Shown one piece after another: positions 53,791-64,000 of a stretch of 64,000 nt of DNA (its first letter is position 1; each line of letters starts with the position of its first letter). The notes beneath the pieces were generated by a model. It was given only the letters and a program-made list of their open reading frames with translations, was not told the origin of the DNA and made no database searches. The stretch is taken from the NCBI RefSeq assembly GCF_025643595.1, contig NZ_CP102826.1, positions 6,014,001-6,078,000 of the forward strand, read 5' to 3'. This DNA comes from Saccharopolyspora rosea (lineage in GTDB: Bacteria > Actinomycetota > Actinomycetes > Mycobacteriales > Pseudonocardiaceae). The translations under genes and the position numbers were made by a program.

Positions 53791-54158
53791 CACAACACCT
53801 CCGGCGCGAGCGAGATGATCTTCATGAACTTCTTGTCGCGCAGCTCGCGGGCCACGGGCCCGAAAATGCGGGTGCCCCGCGGCTCGCCGTTGGGCTTCAC
53901 CAGCACCGCGGCGTTCTCGTCGAACCGGATGTAGGAACCGTCCGGACGACGCTTTTCCTTCTTCTGCCGGACGATGACGGCCTTGACCACATCGCCCTTC
54001 TTCACACCGGCTCCGGGGATGGCTTCCTTGACGGTCGCCACGATGATGTCCCCGAGGCCCGCGTACCGCCGACCGGAACCACCGAGGACCCGGATCGTGA
54101 GGATCTCCTTGGCCCCGGTGTTGTCGGCGACACGCAGTCGCGACTCCTGCTGGATCAC
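53790..54158 (-). CDS. rplN: 50S ribosomal protein L14
   Basis: 122 residues: [50 protein letters not shown] 148-bp spacer with hairpins separates it from rpsQ, so it may have its own start. Confidence 0.97.
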   Translation of the reverse strand: MIQQESRLRVADNTGAKEILTIRVLGGSGRRYAGLGDIIVATVKEAIPGAGVKKGDVVKAVIVRQKKEKRRPDGSYIRFDENAAVLVKPNGEPRGTRIFGPVARELRDKKFMKIISLAPEVL

Positions 54159-54280
54159 GTCTGACTCCTGACCCTAAGTACCCGCGTGGCACGGGCACAC
54201 TCTGGCGCGACAGATTGCCGACCTGACGCGCGCGGTCAACCAACCGGCACGCCGACCGGCCGACCGCTGCGGAATTCCCA

Positions 54281-54296
54281 GCGACCGGCCGGTCGC
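54281..54296. other. 16-bp perfect palindrome in the rpsQ-rplN spacer
   Basis: GCGACCGGCCGGTCGC is its own reverse complement and lies just after the rpsQ stop. It could be a short terminator or a protein-binding site. Confidence 0.4.
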
Positions 54297-54306
54297 GCAC
54301 CTTCGC

Positions 54307-54582
54307 TTACTTGGCCTTCTCCACGACCTCGACGAGCCGCCAGCGCTTGGTCGCCGACAGCGGCCGGGTCTCCATCAGCAGCACCCGGTCGCCGACACCC
54401 GCGGTGTTGGCCTCGTCATGCGCCTTCACCTTCTTGTTGCTGCGCATGACCTTGCCGTAGAGGGCGTGCTTCTTGCGGTCCTCCAGCGACACCACGATCG
54501 TCTTGTCCATCTTGTCGGAGACGACGTAGCCTTCGCGGACCTTGCGGCGGTTGCGGGTCACGCCCTGTCCTTTCTCACTCAT
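54307..54582 (-). CDS. rpsQ: 30S ribosomal protein S17
   Basis: 91 residues: [49 protein letters not shown]. The ATG overlaps the rpmC stop. Confidence 0.97.
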   Translation of the reverse strand: MSEKGQGVTRNRRKVREGYVVSDKMDKTIVVSLEDRKKHALYGKVMRSNKKVKAHDEANTAGVGDRVLLMETRPLSATKRWRLVEVVEKAK

Positions 54583-54821
54583 GCCGCGCCCTCCTCAGCG
54601 CCTTCGGGGGAGACCGTCAGGCCCAGTTCGCGTTCACGCATGATGGTGTAGATCCGGGCGATGTCCTTGCGGACGATCCGCAGCCGCCGGTTGTTCTGCA
54701 GCTGCCCGGTGGCCATCTGGAAGCGGAGGTTGAACAGCTCCTCCTTGGCTTCCTTGAGCCGCTGGATGAGCTCCTCGTCGTTCAGTTCCCGGAGCTCGGT
54801 CGCGGTGACACCCGCCGCCAT
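54579..54821 (-). CDS. rpmC: 50S ribosomal protein L29
   Basis: 80 residues: [67 protein letters not shown], all helical. Confidence 0.97.
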   Translation of the reverse strand: MAAGVTATELRELNDEELIQRLKEAKEELFNLRFQMATGQLQNNRRLRIVRKDIARIYTIMRERELGLTVSPEGAEEGAA

Positions 54822-55240
54822 CAGAAGTCACCACCCTCGCGGGACACGATCTTGCACTTCATCGGGAGCTTGTGCGCCGCACGGGTCAGCGCCTCGATCG
54901 CGGTCTTCTCGTTCGGGAAGGTCAGCTCGAACATGACGCGACCGGGCTTGACGTTGGCGACCCAGTACTCCGGCGAACCCTTACCGGAACCCTGGCGGGT
55001 TTCGGCCGGCTTCTTGGTCAGCGGGCGGTCCGGGAAGATGTTGATCCACACCTTGCCGCCACGCTTGACGTGCCGGGTGATGGCGATACGGGCCGACTCG
55101 ATCTGCCGGTTGGTCACGTAGCCGTGCTCAAGCGCCTGAATCCCGTACTCGCCGAAGTTGATCCGGGTGCCACCCTTGGCGAAGCCCTTGCGCTTCGGCG
55201 CGTGGCTCTTGCGCCACTTCACCTTGCGTGGGACGAGCAC
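54821..55240 (-). CDS. rplP: 50S ribosomal protein L16
   Basis: 139 residues: [33 protein letters not shown] and [20 protein letters not shown]. It starts just after rpsC. Confidence 0.97.
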   Translation of the reverse strand: MLVPRKVKWRKSHAPKRKGFAKGGTRINFGEYGIQALEHGYVTNRQIESARIAITRHVKRGGKVWINIFPDRPLTKKPAETRQGSGKGSPEYWVANVKPGRVMFELTFPNEKTAIEALTRAAHKLPMKCKIVSREGGDF

Positions 55241-55243
55241 GTC

Positions 55244-56083
55244 TCAGCCCTCCGTCTTCTCTTCAGCCCGCGGCTCGGCGACCGCCGGGGCGTTGGCCGA
55301 GGCCACGTCACCCGAGGTCTGAGCCTGCTCCGGGCTCTGCGCTGAGCCCTTGCTGCGGTCCCCGCCGGAACGGCGGCGGCCGCCGCGCTCCGAACGGCCC
55401 CCGCGCTCACCGCGCGGCGGACGGACCTCGGACTCCTGCTGCTTCTGCTTCAGGCCGCCGACCAGCTCGCCCTTGTAGATCCACACCTTGACGCCGATGC
55501 GGCCGAACGTGGTGCGGGCCTCGAAGAAGCCGTAGTCGATGTCGGCACGCAGCGTGTGCAGCGGAACCCGACCCTCGCGGTAGAACTCCGAGCGGGACAT
55601 CTCGGCGCCGCCCAGGCGACCGGAGCACTGCACCCGGATGCCCTTGACCTGCGGCGAGCGCATGGCGGACTGGATGGCCTTGCGCATCGCGCGCCGGAAC
55701 GACACGCGGTTGGACAGCTGCTCGGCCACGCCCTGCGCGACCAGCTGGGCGTCCGCCTCGGGGTTCTTGACCTCAAGGATGTTCAGCTGGACCTGCTTGC
55801 CGGTCAGCTTCTCCAGCGCACCGCGGATGCGGTCCGCCTCGGCACCCCGCCGGCCGATGACGATGCCCGGCCGGGCGGTGTGGATGTCCACCCGGACGCG
55901 CTCGCGGGTGCGCTCGATCTCCACCTTGGAGATCCCGGCGCGCTCCATCCCGCGAGACAGCTGCCGGCGGATCTTGACGTCCTCCGCGACGTACTCCGAG
56001 TACTGCTTGTCGGCGTACCAGCGAGACTTCCAGTCCGTGGTGATGCCGAGTCGGAAGCCGTGCGGGTTGATCTTCTGACCCAC
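55244..56083 (-). CDS. rpsC: 30S ribosomal protein S3 with extended C-terminus
   Basis: 279 residues. The KH domain [40 protein letters not shown] and the S3 C-terminal domain end near 215 ([21 protein letters not shown]). The last 60 residues ([21 protein letters not shown] and an acidic end) are an extra basic-then-acidic tail. The start overlaps rplV by one base. Confidence 0.97.
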   Translation of the reverse strand: MGQKINPHGFRLGITTDWKSRWYADKQYSEYVAEDVKIRRQLSRGMERAGISKVEIERTRERVRVDIHTARPGIVIGRRGAEADRIRGALEKLTGKQVQLNILEVKNPEADAQLVAQGVAEQLSNRVSFRRAMRKAIQSAMRSPQVKGIRVQCSGRLGGAEMSRSEFYREGRVPLHTLRADIDYGFFEARTTFGRIGVKVWIYKGELVGGLKQKQQESEVRPPRGERGGRSERGGRRRSGGDRSKGSAQSPEQAQTSGDVASANAPAVAEPRAEEKTEG

Positions 56084-56502
56084 TACCGGGCACTCCCCTT
56101 CTGGCTCTTTCGGGACTTGCTGGCCGCCTTCGGCCGCGACTCGACCTCGACCGTGATGTGGCTGGTCCGCTTGCGGATCCGGTACGCACGGCCCTGCGCG
56201 CGCGGGCGGAACCGCTTCAGCGTCGGACCCTCGTCCACGTACGCGTGGTGCACGACCAGCGTCTCGGGGTCGAGGGAAAGGTTGTTCTCCGCATTGGCGA
56301 TCGCGCTGGCGAGCACCTTCGACACCGGACCACTGGCGGTCTGCGGCGCGAACTGGAGCACGGCCAGGGCTTCGCTGGCGCTACGGCCCTTGATGAGCTC
56401 GACCACGCGCCGCGCCTTCATCGGCGACACGCGGACGAAGCGGGCCCGCGCCACTGCGCGCGGGTTGGCCTCCGCGGCAGTGTCGTCGGTACGGGCTGTC
56501 AT
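56083..56502 (-). CDS. rplV: 50S ribosomal protein L22
   Basis: 139 residues: [39 protein letters not shown] and [12 protein letters not shown]- and C-terminal extensions are basic. Confidence 0.97.
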   Translation of the reverse strand: MTARTDDTAAEANPRAVARARFVRVSPMKARRVVELIKGRSASEALAVLQFAPQTASGPVSKVLASAIANAENNLSLDPETLVVHHAYVDEGPTLKRFRPRAQGRAYRIRKRTSHITVEVESRPKAASKSRKSQKGSAR

Positions 56503-56542
56503 CCTGCTACCCCTTGCTTACTCGTCCGTGTCACAGACCCGC

Positions 56543-56824
56543 TCAGCGGCGGCGCGACTTGCGGTCTTCCTTGACGTGGCCCTTGAAGGTGCGGGTGGGG
56601 GCGAACTCGCCCAGCTTGTGCCCGACCATGGCCTCGGTGATGAACACCGGGACGTGCTTGCGACCGTCGTGCACCGCGAAGGTGTGGCCCAGCATGTCCG
56701 GGATGATCGTCGACCGGCGGGACCAGGTCTTGATCACGGTCTTCTTGCCCGACTCGTTGAGCGCGTCCACCTTCTTGAGCAGGTGGTCGTCCACGAACGG
56801 GCCCTTCTTCAGGCTGCGTGGCAT
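56543..56824 (-). CDS. rpsS: 30S ribosomal protein S19
   Basis: 93 residues: [61 protein letters not shown] and [11 protein letters not shown]. Confidence 0.98.
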   Translation of the reverse strand: MPRSLKKGPFVDDHLLKKVDALNESGKKTVIKTWSRRSTIIPDMLGHTFAVHDGRKHVPVFITEAMVGHKLGEFAPTRTFKGHVKEDRKSRRR

Positions 56825-56842
56825 GTTCTCTTACCTCCCTGC

Positions 56843-57676
56843 TCAGCGCTTCTTGCCGGTACGGCGACGGCGGACGATGAGCCGGTCGCTCTCCTTGCGG
56901 AGGCGGGTGCGGCCCTCCGGCTTGCCCTTCGGGTTGACCGGGTGACGGCCACCGGAGGTCTTGCCCTCACCACCACCGTGCGGGTGGTCGACCGGGTTCA
57001 TGACGACACCGCGGACGGTCGGGCGCTTGCCCTTCCACCGCATCCGGCCGGCCTTGCCCCAGTTGATGTTGGCGTGCTCGGAGTTGCCGACCTCGCCGAC
57101 CGTGGCGCGGCACCGGGCGTCCACGTTGCGGATCTCGCCCGAGGGCATCCGCAGCTGGGCGTACGGGCCGTCCTTGGCCACCAGCTGGACCCGGGCACCG
57201 GCGGACCGGGCGATCTGCGCACCGCCGCCCGGCTTCAGCTCGATCGCGTGGATCACGGTGCCGGTCGGGATGTTGCGCAGCGGGAGGTTGTTGCCCGGCT
57301 TGATGTCGGCGCGGGCGCCGCTCTCCACCACGTCGCCCTGCTTGATGTCCTTCGGGGCGATGATGTAGCGCTTCTCGCCGTCGAAGTAGTGCAGCAGGGC
57401 GATGCGCGCGCTGCGGTTCGGGTCGTACTCGATGTGCGCGACCTTGGCCGGCACACCGTCCTTGTCGTTGCGGCGGAAGTCGATCACGCGGTAGGCCCGC
57501 TTGTGACCGCCACCCTTGTGCCGCGTGGTGATCTTGCCTTGTGCGTTGCGGCCCGCCTTCTTGTTCAGCGGACGCACCAGCGACTTCTCCGGCTCCGACC
57601 GGGTGATCTCGGCGAAGTCGGACACGCTCGCGCCGCGACGGCCCGGCGTCGTCGGCTTGTACTTGCGAATGCCCAT
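56843..57676 (-). CDS. rplB: 50S ribosomal protein L2
   Basis: 277 residues: [38 protein letters not shown] and the peptidyl-transferase-near signature [18 protein letters not shown] with its conserved His. Confidence 0.98.
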   Translation of the reverse strand: MGIRKYKPTTPGRRGASVSDFAEITRSEPEKSLVRPLNKKAGRNAQGKITTRHKGGGHKRAYRVIDFRRNDKDGVPAKVAHIEYDPNRSARIALLHYFDGEKRYIIAPKDIKQGDVVESGARADIKPGNNLPLRNIPTGTVIHAIELKPGGGAQIARSAGARVQLVAKDGPYAQLRMPSGEIRNVDARCRATVGEVGNSEHANINWGKAGRMRWKGKRPTVRGVVMNPVDHPHGGGEGKTSGGRHPVNPKGKPEGRTRLRKESDRLIVRRRRTGKKR

Positions 57677-57707
57677 CTCTAACGCAACCTCGTCCTCATC
57701 AGCGCCG

Positions 57708-58007
57708 TCAGGAGGCCGGTCCGCCGAAGATCTCGATCGGCTTGCTCTCCGGCGACAGGGTCACGATCGCCCGCTTGGTGTTCTTGCGCTTGCCGAAGCC
57801 GGTGCGGGTCCGCTTGCGCTTGCCCTCGCGGTTGATCGTGTTGACGTTGGTGACCTTCACACCGAAGATCTTCTCGACCGCGATCTTGATCTCGGTCTTG
57901 TTCGAGCGGGGGTCGACCAGGAAGGTGTACTGCCCCTGCTCCAGCAGCCCGTAGCTCTTCTCGGAGATCACCGGCGCGAGAATGACGTCACGCGGGTCGG
58001 AGCTCAC
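57708..58007 (-). CDS. rplW: 50S ribosomal protein L23
   Basis: 99 residues: [56 protein letters not shown]. It sits at the polypeptide exit. Confidence 0.97.
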   Translation of the reverse strand: MSSDPRDVILAPVISEKSYGLLEQGQYTFLVDPRSNKTEIKIAVEKIFGVKVTNVNTINREGKRKRTRTGFGKRKNTKRAIVTLSPESKPIEIFGGPAS

Positions 58008-58687
58008 TGGTCAGCCTCCTCTGCGGAAGACGCGGCGGCCTTGACCGAGCGGCCCTTCGCCGGGCCTGCGACGAACCGGTCGTACGCGGCCTTGGTGAAC
58101 ACCACGTCGTCGCTGTTGAGCACGTCGTAGGTGTTCAGCTGGGACGGATCGATCAGGTGCACGTTCTGCAGGTTCCGCAGGCTCAGCCACGAGGTCTGCT
58201 CCTCGCCGTGGTCGAGCACCACGAGAACCTTCTTGGCCTCGGTCCAGGTGCGCAGCGCCGTCTTGGCCTGCTTGGTGGACGGCGCCTCGCCGCCGACCAC
58301 GTGGGTGACGACGTGCAGCTGGCCGGCGCGGACCCGGTCGGACAGCGCGCCGCACAGGGCCTTGCGCTTCATCTTCTTCGGGGTCCGCTGCGAGTAGTCG
58401 CGGGGCTGCGGGCCGTGCACCGTGCCACCACCGGCGAACTGCGGCGCCCGGATGGAGCCCTGCCGGGCGTTACCGGTGCCCTTCTGCCGGTACGGCTTCT
58501 TGCCGCCGCCGGAGACCATGCCGCGGGTCTTGGTGGCGTGCGTGCCCTGGCGCGCGGCGGCCAGCTGGGCCACCACGACCTGGTGCATCAGCGCCACGTT
58601 CGCCTGCACGTCGAAGATCTCGGCGGGCAGTTCGACGGTGCCGTCCGTCTTGCCGTCCGGGGTACGGACGTCGAGCGTCAGGCTCAT
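58004..58687 (-). CDS. rplD: 50S ribosomal protein L4
   Basis: 227 residues from the ATG at 58687, which overlaps the rplC stop (TGATG). [41 protein letters not shown] is the exit-tunnel loop. In enterobacteria L4 represses the S10 operon. Confidence 0.97.
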   Translation of the reverse strand: MSLTLDVRTPDGKTDGTVELPAEIFDVQANVALMHQVVVAQLAAARQGTHATKTRGMVSGGGKKPYRQKGTGNARQGSIRAPQFAGGGTVHGPQPRDYSQRTPKKMKRKALCGALSDRVRAGQLHVVTHVVGGEAPSTKQAKTALRTWTEAKKVLVVLDHGEEQTSWLSLRNLQNVHLIDPSQLNTYDVLNSDDVVFTKAAYDRFVAGPAKGRSVKAAASSAEEADQ

Positions 58688-59337
58688 CACGCACCACCCT
58701 TCGCAGCGGTCTTGACCATGACCAGGCCGCCCTTCGGGCCCGGGATGGCGCCCTTGATGAGCAGCAGGCCCGACTCGGCGTCCACCTTGTGGACCTTCAG
58801 GTTCTGGGTGGTGACGCGGTTGCCGCCCATGCGACCGGCCATGCGCATGCCCTTGAACACCCGGCCCGGGGTGGCGCAGCCACCGATCGAGCCCGGCTTG
58901 CGGTGCACCGCCTGCGCACCGTGGCTCATCGGCTGGCGGTGGAACCCGTGCCGCTTGATGGTGCCCGCGAAGCCCTTGCCCTTGCTGGTGCCGACCACGT
59001 CGACCACCGCGCCGACCTCGAACAGCTCGGCGGTGACCTCCTGGCCGACCTCGTACTCGCCGGCGTCGGCGGTGCGCAGCTCGACGAGGTGGCGGCGCGG
59101 GGTGACGCCGGCCTTGGTGAAGTGGCCGGACTTCGGCTTGTTCACCTTGCGCGGGTCGATGGCGCCGAACGCCAGCTGCACGGCCGAGTAGCCGTCCTTC
59201 TCCGGGGTGCGGACCTGGGTGACCACGTTCGGCCCGGCCTGCACGACCGTCACCGGGATCACCCGGTTCTGGTCGTCGAAGACCTGGGTCATGCCGAGCT
59301 TGGTGCCCAGAATCCCCTTGATCTGCCTGTCAGACAT
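58687..59337 (-). CDS. rplC: 50S ribosomal protein L3
   Basis: 216 residues: [32 protein letters not shown] and [32 protein letters not shown]. Confidence 0.98.
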   Translation of the reverse strand: MSDRQIKGILGTKLGMTQVFDDQNRVIPVTVVQAGPNVVTQVRTPEKDGYSAVQLAFGAIDPRKVNKPKSGHFTKAGVTPRRHLVELRTADAGEYEVGQEVTAELFEVGAVVDVVGTSKGKGFAGTIKRHGFHRQPMSHGAQAVHRKPGSIGGCATPGRVFKGMRMAGRMGGNRVTTQNLKVHKVDAESGLLLIKGAIPGPKGGLVMVKTAAKGGA

Positions 59338-59356
59338 GAGTCTCGATCTCTTCCGC

Positions 59357-59662
59357 CTACTGGATGTTCACGTCGACGCTGGCCGGCAGGTCGATGCGCA
59401 TGAGCGCGTCCACCGTCTTCGGCGTCGGTTCGAGGATGTCGATGAGCCGCTTGTGCGTCCGCATCTCGAAGTGCTCCCGCGAGTCCTTGTACTTGTGCGG
59501 GGAGCGGATGACGCAGTAGACGTTCTTCTCCGTGGGCAGCGGCACCGGCCCGACGACCCGAGCGCCGGTGCGCGTCACGGTCTCGACGATCTTGCGCGCG
59601 GACGCGTCGATCGCCTCGTGGTCGTAGGCCTTGAGCCGGATGCGGATCTTCTGTCCCGCCAT
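59357..59662 (-). CDS. rpsJ: 30S ribosomal protein S10
   Basis: 101 residues from the ATG at 59662: [44 protein letters not shown]. It opens the S10 operon. Confidence 0.98.
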   Translation of the reverse strand: MAGQKIRIRLKAYDHEAIDASARKIVETVTRTGARVVGPVPLPTEKNVYCVIRSPHKYKDSREHFEMRTHKRLIDILEPTPKTVDALMRIDLPASVDVNIQ

Positions 59663-60013
59663 AGTGGCTTGCCGTTCCTCTAGTCTCGTGCCGCGGTTTC
59701 GTTGTGGGAGCGGGTGCACCGCACCCTGCTCGGGCAGTGGTGCCCCCACGCGGCCTCAGCCGTGTGATCGTCCCCGTCCGGGGGTCACAGCCCTCGGTCC
59801 GCCCCTGTTCAGGTCTCTGGTGCCCGGTACACGCGGTCGGGCGTGTCGCCCTGCTGCCGCATACCGGTCCCCTCGAACGTCGCCGTGGGGATGGGCCTGG
59901 CCCGTACACCTTGCAGTTGTGCCACCCTGTCCCGTTCACCACCGGCTTCCCGGGTGGCCGCGGTCCGCGCAGAAGCGGTCCGCTACCGGAACAGAGACGC
60001 GAGGCCCTCGCAG

Positions 60014-60056
60014 CAGGGCGGCCGGACTCCGATCTCATCGAGTTCCGGCCGCCCTG
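60014..60056. other. 13-bp-stem hairpin between tuf and rpsJ
   Basis: CAGGGCGGCCGGA (60014-60026) and its exact complement (60044-60056) with a 17-base loop. It lacks a T-run. It may be part of the tuf termination region or of the S10 leader. Confidence 0.45.
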
Positions 60057-60111
60057 AACGAGCAACCCGTACAGGATGACATACCCGCTACGTCATCCCC
60101 GATCGGGGGTG

Positions 60112-60178
60112 GGTTTCCGGTGGCCGAGACCACCGGAAACCGGGAGAGCCCGCCCCCGGTGAACGGGAACGGGCCCTC
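60112..60178 (-). terminator. Double terminator of tuf
   Basis: GGTTTCCGGTGG/CCACCGGAAACC (60112-60141, perfect 12 bp, six-base loop) and, nearer the stop, GAGAGCCCG/CGGGCCCTC (60144-60178, one mismatch). Confidence 0.75.
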
Positions 60179-60184
60179 GCCACG

Positions 60185-61378
<1,194 letters not shown>

Positions 61379-61506
61379 TGGATTGTCCTCCTGGACTTGT
61401 TGACTTTCCGCCGTACGACTTGGTGTGCCAGGCGGAGTCCTGTCGGGTAGGTGGTGGGCGAGCCGCCCCGGCTGGGGGAAGCGGCCCGCCCGCCGCCGGA
61501 CTGGAG

Positions 61507-61542
61507 GGGATTGCTCCCCGGTCGCCTTCGCAGCGATCTTCC
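61507..61542. repeat. Partial duplicate of the fusA 3' end in the fusA-tuf spacer
   Basis: Bases 61507-61542 match the last codons of fusA and its stop region (61591-61626) at roughly 27 of 34 positions, including GTCGCCTTCGC. It looks like an old tandem duplication of the final KATGE-encoding segment. It is not part of a gene now. Confidence 0.4.
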
Positions 61543-61573
61543 GTCGTCCTGCGCGGCGCTGGGGCTGGGTGTC

Positions 61574-61593
61574 CCCGCTGCTAGCGCAGCGGG
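61574..61593 (-). terminator. Hairpin just after the fusA stop
   Basis: CCCGCTGC (61574-61581) and GCAGCGGG (61586-61593) form a perfect 8-bp stem with a TAGC loop. It may lower read-through into tuf. Confidence 0.55.
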
Positions 61594-61594
61594 A

Positions 61595-63697
61595 TCACTC
61601 GCCCGTCGCCTTCGCGATGATCTCCTTAGCCACGTTCGCCGGAACTTCGGCGTAGGAGTCGAACACCATCGAGTAGTTCGCCCGACCCTGCGTCTTGGAA
61701 CGCAGGTCGCCGACATACCCGAACATCTCCGACAGCGGCACGAGAGCCTTGACGACGCGGGTACCGCTGCGCTCCTCCATGGCCTGGATCTGGCCACGGC
61801 GGGAGTTCAGGTCGCCGATGACGTCGCCCATGTAGTCCTCGGGCGTGGTCACCTCGACCGCCATCATGGGTTCGAGCAGCACCGGGCTCGCCTTGGCGGC
61901 GGCCTCCTTCAGCGCCATCGAACCCGCGACCTTGAAGGCCATTTCCGAGGAGTCCACCTCGTGGTACTGGCCATCGAGCAAGGTCAGCTTGATACCGACC
62001 AGCGGGTAGCCGGCCAGCACGCCGTACTGCATGGCGTCCTGCGCACCCTGGTCGACCGACGGGATGTACTCGCGCGGGATCCGGCCACCGGTGACCTTGT
62101 TGTCGAACTCGTACGTCGCGCTGTCCGAGGTCTGCTCGATCGGGTCGAGCTGGATGATCACGCGCGCGAACTGACCCGAACCACCGGTCTGCTTCTTGTG
62201 CGTGTACTCGTACTTCTCGACGGTCTTGCGGATCGTCTCGCGGTACGCCACCTGCGGCTTGCCGATGTTCGCCTCGACCTTGAAGTCGGTGCGCATCCGG
62301 TTGACGAGGACCTCAAGGTGCAGCTCGCCCATGCCGCCGATGATCGTCTGCCCGGTCTCCTCGTCGAGCTTGACCCGGAAGGTCGGGTCCTCCTCGGCGA
62401 GCTTCTGGATGGCCGTGGACAGCTTCTCCTGGTCGGCCTTGGTCTTGGGCTCGATCGCCACCTCGATGACCGGCTCCGGGAAGCTCATGGACTCCAGGAC
62501 GATCGGGTGCGCCGGGTCGCACAGCGTGTCACCGGTGGTGGTCTCCTTGAGACCGACCACCGCGTAGATGTGACCCGCCTGGGCCTCGTCGACCGGGTTC
62601 TCCTTGTTGGAGTGCATCTGGAACAGCTTGCCGATGCGCTCCTTGCGCTCCCGGGTCGAGTTGATGACCTGGGTGCCCGCGCTCACCTTGCCCGAGTAGA
62701 CCCGGATGTAGGTGAGCTTGCCGAAGAACGGGTGGACCGCGATCTTGGAGACCAGCGCGGAGAAGGGCTCGTCGATGCTCGGCTTGCGCTCGGCCGGGGT
62801 CTCGCCGTCGGTCAGCAGACCCTGCACCGGCGGCACGTCCAGCGGCGACGGCAGGTAGTCGACCACCGCGTCCAGCATCGGCTGGACGCCCTTGTTCTTG
62901 AAGGCGGTGCCGCACAGGACCGGGAAGGCCTCGCGGGCCAGCGTCAGCTTGCGGACGCCCTCGCGGATCTGCGCCTCGGTGAGCTCCTCGCCACCGAAGT
63001 AGGCCTCCATCAGCTCCTCGTCGGACTCCGCGACCGCCTCGACCAGCTTCTCGCGGTACTCCGCGGCCCGCTCCGCCAGGTCGGCCGGGATGTCCTCGAT
63101 CTCGTACTTGCGGCCCTTCTCGACGTCACCGCGCCAGGTGAAGGCCTTCATGGTCACGAGATCGACGACGCCCTCGAACTGCGACTCGGCGCCGATCGGC
63201 AGCTGCAGGACCAGCGGGCGGGCGTTCAGCCGCTCCTCGATGGTCCGCACGGTGAAGTAGAAGTCCGCGCCCAGCTTGTCCATCTTGTTGACGAAGCAGA
63301 TGCGCGGGACGTCGTACTTGTCCGCCTGGCGCCAGACCTGCTCGGACTGGGGCTCGACACCCTCCTTGCCGTCGAACACCGCGACGGCACCGTCCAGGAC
63401 GCGCAGCGACCGCTCCACCTCGGCGGTGAAGTCGACGTGCCCCGGGGTGTCGATGATGTTGATCTGGTAGTCGTTCCAGAAGGTGGTGGTAGCAGCCGAG
63501 GTGATGGTGATCCCCCGCTTCTGCTCCTCCTCCATCCAGTCCATCGTCGCGGCGCCGTCGTGCACCTCGCCGATCTTGTAGTTGATCCCCGTGTAGTAGA
63601 GGATCCGCTCGGTCGTGGTGGTCTTGCCCGCGTCGATGTGGGCCATGATGCCGATGTTGCGGACCTTGGTGAGGTCCGTAAGCACGTCGCGTGCCAC
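61595..63697 (-). CDS. fusA: Elongation factor G
   Basis: 700 residues. G1 [16 protein letters not shown]3 DTPGHVDF, G4 NKMDK and the domain IV loop [15 protein letters not shown] are present. It catalyses translocation. 76 bp separate it from rpsG. It belongs to the str operon with rpsG. Confidence 0.98.
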   Translation of the reverse strand: MARDVLTDLTKVRNIGIMAHIDAGKTTTTERILYYTGINYKIGEVHDGAATMDWMEEEQKRGITITSAATTTFWNDYQINIIDTPGHVDFTAEVERSLRVLDGAVAVFDGKEGVEPQSEQVWRQADKYDVPRICFVNKMDKLGADFYFTVRTIEERLNARPLVLQLPIGAESQFEGVVDLVTMKAFTWRGDVEKGRKYEIEDIPADLAERAAEYREKLVEAVAESDEELMEAYFGGEELTEAQIREGVRKLTLAREAFPVLCGTAFKNKGVQPMLDAVVDYLPSPLDVPPVQGLLTDGETPAERKPSIDEPFSALVSKIAVHPFFGKLTYIRVYSGKVSAGTQVINSTRERKERIGKLFQMHSNKENPVDEAQAGHIYAVVGLKETTTGDTLCDPAHPIVLESMSFPEPVIEVAIEPKTKADQEKLSTAIQKLAEEDPTFRVKLDEETGQTIIGGMGELHLEVLVNRMRTDFKVEANIGKPQVAYRETIRKTVEKYEYTHKKQTGGSGQFARVIIQLDPIEQTSDSATYEFDNKVTGGRIPREYIPSVDQGAQDAMQYGVLAGYPLVGIKLTLLDGQYHEVDSSEMAFKVAGSMALKEAAAKASPVLLEPMMAVEVTTPEDYMGDVIGDLNSRRGQIQAMEERSGTRVVKALVPLSEMFGYVGDLRSKTQGRANYSMVFDSYAEVPANVAKEIIAKATGE

Positions 63698-63773
63698 GAG
63701 TTTCTTCCCCGTTCCTACAGCAGATGCAAGCTGTCGAATCGGTGAGCCGAGGCGGGCAGGAGCCGACCCGACG

Positions 63774-64000
<227 letters not shown>

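Larger units (their letters stand above)
59663..60184. other. 522-bp spacer between rpsJ and tuf: terminators, hairpins, rpsJ leader
   Basis: From tuf downward on the minus strand come two tuf terminators (60112-60178), a 7-bp hairpin GGATGAC/GTCATCC (60074-60098) and a 13-bp hairpin CAGGGCGGCCGGA/TCCGGCCGCCCTG (60014-60056). The remaining 350 bp must carry the S10-operon promoter and leader. I find no convincing promoter or coding region there. Confidence 0.5.

Noticed and set aside
59663-60060. Promoter of the S10 operon
   Set aside because: Several GTAC and TATG boxes exist but none has a -35 partner at a sensible distance, so I name none.

Overview
The window is very GC-rich, with GTG starts, leaderless-looking promoters, an ESX-type (type VII) secretion locus and the mycobacterial/actinomycete order of glmS, glmM, rpsI-rplM, ESX, truA-rplQ-rpoA. 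This points to a high-GC actinomycete, most likely Pseudonocardiaceae (a Saccharopolyspora-like genome is my guess). It is chromosomal core sequence. I saw no tRNA, rRNA, CRISPR array, intact insertion sequence or prophage.

Region 1 (1-7758), metabolic and regulatory genes: a partial amidohydrolase divergent from an IclR regulator, a SAM methyltransferase, an atypical Ser/Thr kinase, a GerW/YtfJ-like small protein, then a glyoxylate/ureide-type unit (DUF6986 aldolase-like protein, malate synthase, divergent IclR regulator).

Region 2 (7950-14758), minus-strand cell-wall/housekeeping run: tsaE, alpha/beta hydrolase, alr, bifunctional nnr, acpS, glmS. Several genes overlap by a few bases.

Region 3 (14850-21885), accessory region between glmS and glmM: a serine-less alpha/beta-hydrolase-like protein, two proline-rich membrane proteins (one frameshifted), two paralogues ending in DD-x-D-FENQSWLR (one lacking its N-terminus), an EspC-like protein overlapping a gene for an 865-residue Gly/Pro-rich putative secreted protein, and three tiny membrane proteins. 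I think this is the least described part and read it as a satellite type VII substrate cluster.

Region 4 (21938-39984): glmM, rpsI, rplM, then a complete ESX-4-position type VII secretion locus: esxA, esxB, an Hsp70-like membrane protein of the Rv3446c family, eccC, eccD, mycP, two WXG100-like genes, eccB, eccE and an EccE-coupled protein. Its place and orientation match the ancestral ESX-4 locus of mycobacteria as I remember it, but it also has eccE.

Region 5 (40060-64000), translation genes, mostly minus strand: truA, rplQ, rpoA, rpsD, rpsK, rpsM, rpmJ, infA; two tandem methyltransferases on the plus strand; map, adk, secY; the spc and S10 operons; tuf, fusA and the end of rpsG. Long hairpins sit in several of these spacers (rpsD-rpoA, rpsN-rpsH, rplQ-truA, rplO-secY, tuf-rpsJ).

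A dispersed intergenic repeat with conserved internal hairpins occurs at about 7766-7933 and 46476-46710, with a partial copy near 3763-3810.
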